Shown in pieces: positions 61,253 through 64,000 of a stretch of DNA of 64,000 bases. Below the pieces are notes generated by a model that had not been told where the DNA came from, did not search any database, and saw only the letters and a list, made by a program, of their open reading frames with translations. The first letter of the stretch is position 1; the number at the start of each line of letters is the position of its first letter. This DNA comes from Actinernus sp. WN-2022 (Eukaryota; Cnidaria; Anthozoa; Actiniaria; Actinernidae). The stretch is from NCBI GenBank assembly GCA_030867875.1, contig JAOWCC010000936.1, forward strand, positions 13,462,095 through 13,526,094, written 5' to 3'. A program made the translations under genes and the position numbers.

Positions 61253-61479
61253 GTAAGTATGCTGGCTATTGGGTAACATTTGACTTCGAATTAGTATTTA
61301 ATTTACCAAACATTTCAAAAATAGTTTCTGTATAAATATATATATCTTTATATATATATAATAATATAATACATTCGTATTCATATTCAGGCATGATGAC
61401 ATAATTTTAATGAAGGTATTTCTAAAACGATTCGTCTTCCATTGTTGCATTGTAAATGCTCGCGAATGTCTCAAGGAGT

Positions 61480-61973
61480 ATAAAGAGGATCGATATTTAA
61501 ACCATTAAGTGCTACGTAATAATCTAAGTTAGGATATATGATTGATATAGCTTTCTTCTGAATGCGTTCCAGCTCAGAGGCGTAGTGAGGTCCTGAAAAT
61601 GGGGTGGGGGGGGGGGGGGGGGGGGGGGTGATGAATTCTGGGACATTTTCATTTGGGGGGGGGGGGATGATGAAGTTTTGGATATTTTCATTGATGACTT
61701 CTGTCAATCTATCTTCTGGAACTGACCACTGTTCCAGCTCGTTCATGAGGTAATAAGGAAGATAAAATGTAAAACTGTTACCGCATAATCAAGTAAAAAT
61801 CTAATCAAAGTTAGGTAAAATAGTACGTAGTCTTGAGGAGGGACATTAGCTAGCCCTCTGAGTTGCACTAGAAAATAAACTCTCTTGGATGCCTTCTTGT
61901 CTATTTCACTGACATTTTTGATAAATTTCACTGACATGAGTGTAAGAGAATGTTGTTCTCTACCGTAATACAA
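61480..61973 (-). pseudogene. LINE reverse-transcriptase C-terminal part, interrupted
   Basis: On the minus strand it reads DKKASKRVYFLVQLRGL, then VLFYLTLIRFLLDYAV, NELE, [insertion], then ELERIQKKAISIIYPNLDYY. It matches the thumb/C-terminal region of CR1/L2-like elements. The hAT-like element at 61575-61731 splits it. Confidence 0.75.
61575..61731. mobile_element. hAT-like MITE inside the LINE
   Basis: Ends CAGAGGCGTAG and CCACTG; flanked by exact 8-bp TTCCAGCT (61567-61574, 61732-61739). An 8-bp duplication and CAG.GG ends fit hAT. The interior has long poly-G runs. Removing the insert and one duplication would bring back the NELER.QK reading expected of the LINE. Confidence 0.7.
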
Positions 61974-62959
61974 GGAAATGTAACACTAAGCGCTTAGGTG
62001 ACTTTATTGCTTTTAAATATAAATGAATTAGCTTCATATTAGTTGTCTGACCTTAACTCGGACTATAGCATAGATACTACTACTACTACTACTATCATCA
62101 GTAGTATAGTAATATAACAATTATTATTATTATATACTCAAGTAAATTTAGACTCGATAATTGTGTTTTCTTACTGTAAGAGAGTTTTAATAAACTATTA
62201 TTATTATTATTATTATTATGCGTGTTCCAAAATAATTTGCTGCTAATTGCTGCCGCAGCGTGAGAGCCTGAAGCGAGCGAGCAAGGCAGCAGTACTAATC
62301 TGTGTAATGGGGTCGTGCTTTTTGCCACAATAGTGCATTGTGGTTATGCGTAAGGACACAGAATCACCCATCACATGATTGGGCTCAGTGTTCACGAGCG
62401 TATAGTTTGATAGTTTGGGGCGGTGATAATGAATATTTTCCAAAGAGAAAGATCTCTCCTGTTATCAACATGGTGACAAACAAATAATTTTCTCCTGTTA
62501 CCTTCTATAAAGTCGAAATCAAAATAGTTATAGAGCGGGGTTCAAGCCACACAAATTAGCATATCTCAATTACAGTTGATTCTGGTGTAAATGTACGCTG
62601 TGAACATCAGACTCTACGCTGCGAGCTCTAACATATGCATACCCTGCTGGTTTTTTTTGGGGGGGGGGGGGGTGGGAACTAAAGAACATGTCGAATGTAT
62701 AGATTCAGAGAATTTACAGGGAATTTATTGATATCGGGTCAAACTGAAAGTATATCTGCAAAACTTTTGAGAAAACACGATACTTAACAGGCTTCAGTCA
62801 CATGATAGCCCCAAACTAGAAAATAGATTCATCAAACACACATTACACCTTGACATTTGTATAACCCTGAAAGTAATATTGTTGTCGTGCAAAAGAGCTA
62901 CTGTAGATTTTCTTCCAATACATTTCCTTAACTGAGTGGCAGCATTCACTACTTATTAG

Positions 62960-63790
62960 GTATACTAGTTGTAAGACCTAACAGCTTGGCTCTTTCTACG
63001 ACATCCAGATTCTTACCATCTACAGTAACTTGAGTGAACTCTTGCTGATTTTTAGAAAACGAGATGCAAAACGCTTTGCACTTATCCGAGTTAAGTTGGA
63101 CTCTGTTGTCTGCAGACCATTGTGACACGTTATCAGCAATAGCTTGAGCGTTGTATCGTCAAAGAATTTCTACTGGCTGAAGTCTTTGACTACCAGATAT
63201 TTTATCATAATGACGAACAGCCAAGGACCAAATTTAGTTCCATGAGGCACACCTGAAGGGACAGAGTCCCACTCAGAGTAGCAGCCTTCCGCTAATTTGA
63301 TTCTGTGGAACCTGTTACTTAGAAAATCAATTATCCAATTAATTATGCTACGCGGTATCTCTAGCTTGCTTAATTTATTAAAAAAAGATGCTGTGATCTA
63401 TAAGATCAAACTCCTTGCGATAGTCAAACAGACGTGTTTTCACGGTGGAGCCATTGCCATCAGTTGTATGCGGCTAGTTGTGGATCATACTCAACAAGGC
63501 GATGGTAGTTGAGGACAATGACCTACAGTGCAGCGGGTTTGAAATACGCACACACTACGAAGTATTCAGCGACCTTTGAAATACATGGAGTTAGCGAATT
63601 GGGTCTGAGGGCCTTCGTAAGGTTCTGCATATGATTCGGGTAATGGAGACACATCAGCAAGCAGTTTCCATGAACTAGGTAGGCGCTGTTTACTGAATGA
63701 GGCATTCATGATCCTGCTGATAGGAAACGCGAGAAACTCAGCATACTCCCTTAGCATGCAAGCTGATATAAGCTGCAAATACAACGTGGA
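62960..63790 (-). pseudogene. LINE reverse-transcriptase core fragment, antisense
   Basis: On the minus strand it reads NASFSKQRLPSSWKLLADVS, then (next frame) ALRPNSLTPCISKVAEYF, and further along QLNSDKCKAFCISFSKNQQE and VERAKLLGLT. These are reverse transcriptase domain stretches of a CR1/L2-like LINE, with frameshifts. It continues towards the 61480-61973 piece after about 1 kb of unrelated sequence. Confidence 0.75.
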
Positions 63791-64000
63791 TGTTTATAAA
63801 AGTTTATTATTAATGAAATCTGTAAGAACGCACGCAATGGGGTAGTAACAATCAAATGGTTTTCCGGTTTCCTGCGAAGTGCTTTTTTGCAGATTTATAT
63901 AATAAACAACATATTAGCCGGCTAATCACAGGCAGCTGATACGGTTACTTACCAGGTTCACTCGCTGGAGTGAGATATTGAAACTGAATACGACATTCAT

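Larger units (their letters stand above)
55561..60945. other. Intron 27 (5.4 kb)
   Basis: Contains a dispersed hairpin repeat (56078-56220), a hairpin relic (58453-58480), an antisense LINE 3' fragment (59522-59930), a tRNA-like unit (60034-60108) and an (AT)n tract (60180-60221). No other coding evidence. Confidence 0.5.
61253..64000. other. Downstream intron with antisense LINE and insertions
   Basis: No further host exon was found. The stretch holds LINE pieces (61480-61973 and 62960-63790), poly-G tracts, TTA/TTATTA microsatellites near 62199-62220, and a poly-G tract at 62652-62671. Confidence 0.5.

Overview
The window is animal genomic DNA. About 61 kb is the 5' part of one intron-rich, plus-strand host gene, and a complete 14.8-kb Polinton/Maverick DNA transposon sits in one of its introns. 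The surroundings are AT-rich and crowded with miniature inverted-repeat transposons (MITEs), tRNA-derived SINE-like pieces, LINE reverse-transcriptase fossils and a BEL/Pao fossil. This points to an invertebrate metazoan, with cnidarian or sponge-like plausible. The sequence alone does not fix the clade.

Host gene (1294 to 61252, continuing past the window): I could join 28 exons with matching intron phases and no internal stop, giving 1,223 codons. The order is signal peptide, ADAM-type propeptide, furin-like site, reprolysin metalloprotease with the zinc motif HEMGHNLGAPHD split over two exons, ADAMTS disintegrin-like region, thrombospondin repeat, cysteine-rich region, spacer, at least three more thrombospondin-type modules, then fibronectin III modules and a segment resembling the extracellular juxtamembrane region of receptor tyrosine phosphatases. 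The 3' end is not in the window. The combination of an ADAMTS protease with an FN3/RPTP-like tail is the main host-side novelty.

Polinton (26196 to 40964): it has ~400-bp terminal inverted repeats, a 6-bp target duplication (AAGAGC) and much higher GC than its flanks. It carries intact genes for protein-primed DNA polymerase B (plus strand) and, on the minus strand, chromodomain integrase, major capsid protein, a minor-capsid-like protein plus a short internally deleted paralogue, adenain-like protease, packaging ATPase and several small basic or hydrophobic virion-type proteins. Each TIR looks like an inward-facing promoter: two CRE palindromes, an array of CCAAT-type units and a TATA box. 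Each leads to a different end-specific small ORF. The module is virus-like: POLB and INT replicate and insert the element, while MCP, minor capsid, PRO and ATPase form the virion and packaging set.

The remaining introns hold identifiable transposon layers: a 9-bp-TSD foldback palindrome (2990-3490), a Merlin-like element nested in another TIR element (17661-20068), nested foldbacks at 49.7-50.6 kb, two TTA-TSD Harbinger-like MITEs, a hAT-like MITE inside an antisense LINE, and a BEL/Pao fossil at 11.2-12.6 kb.
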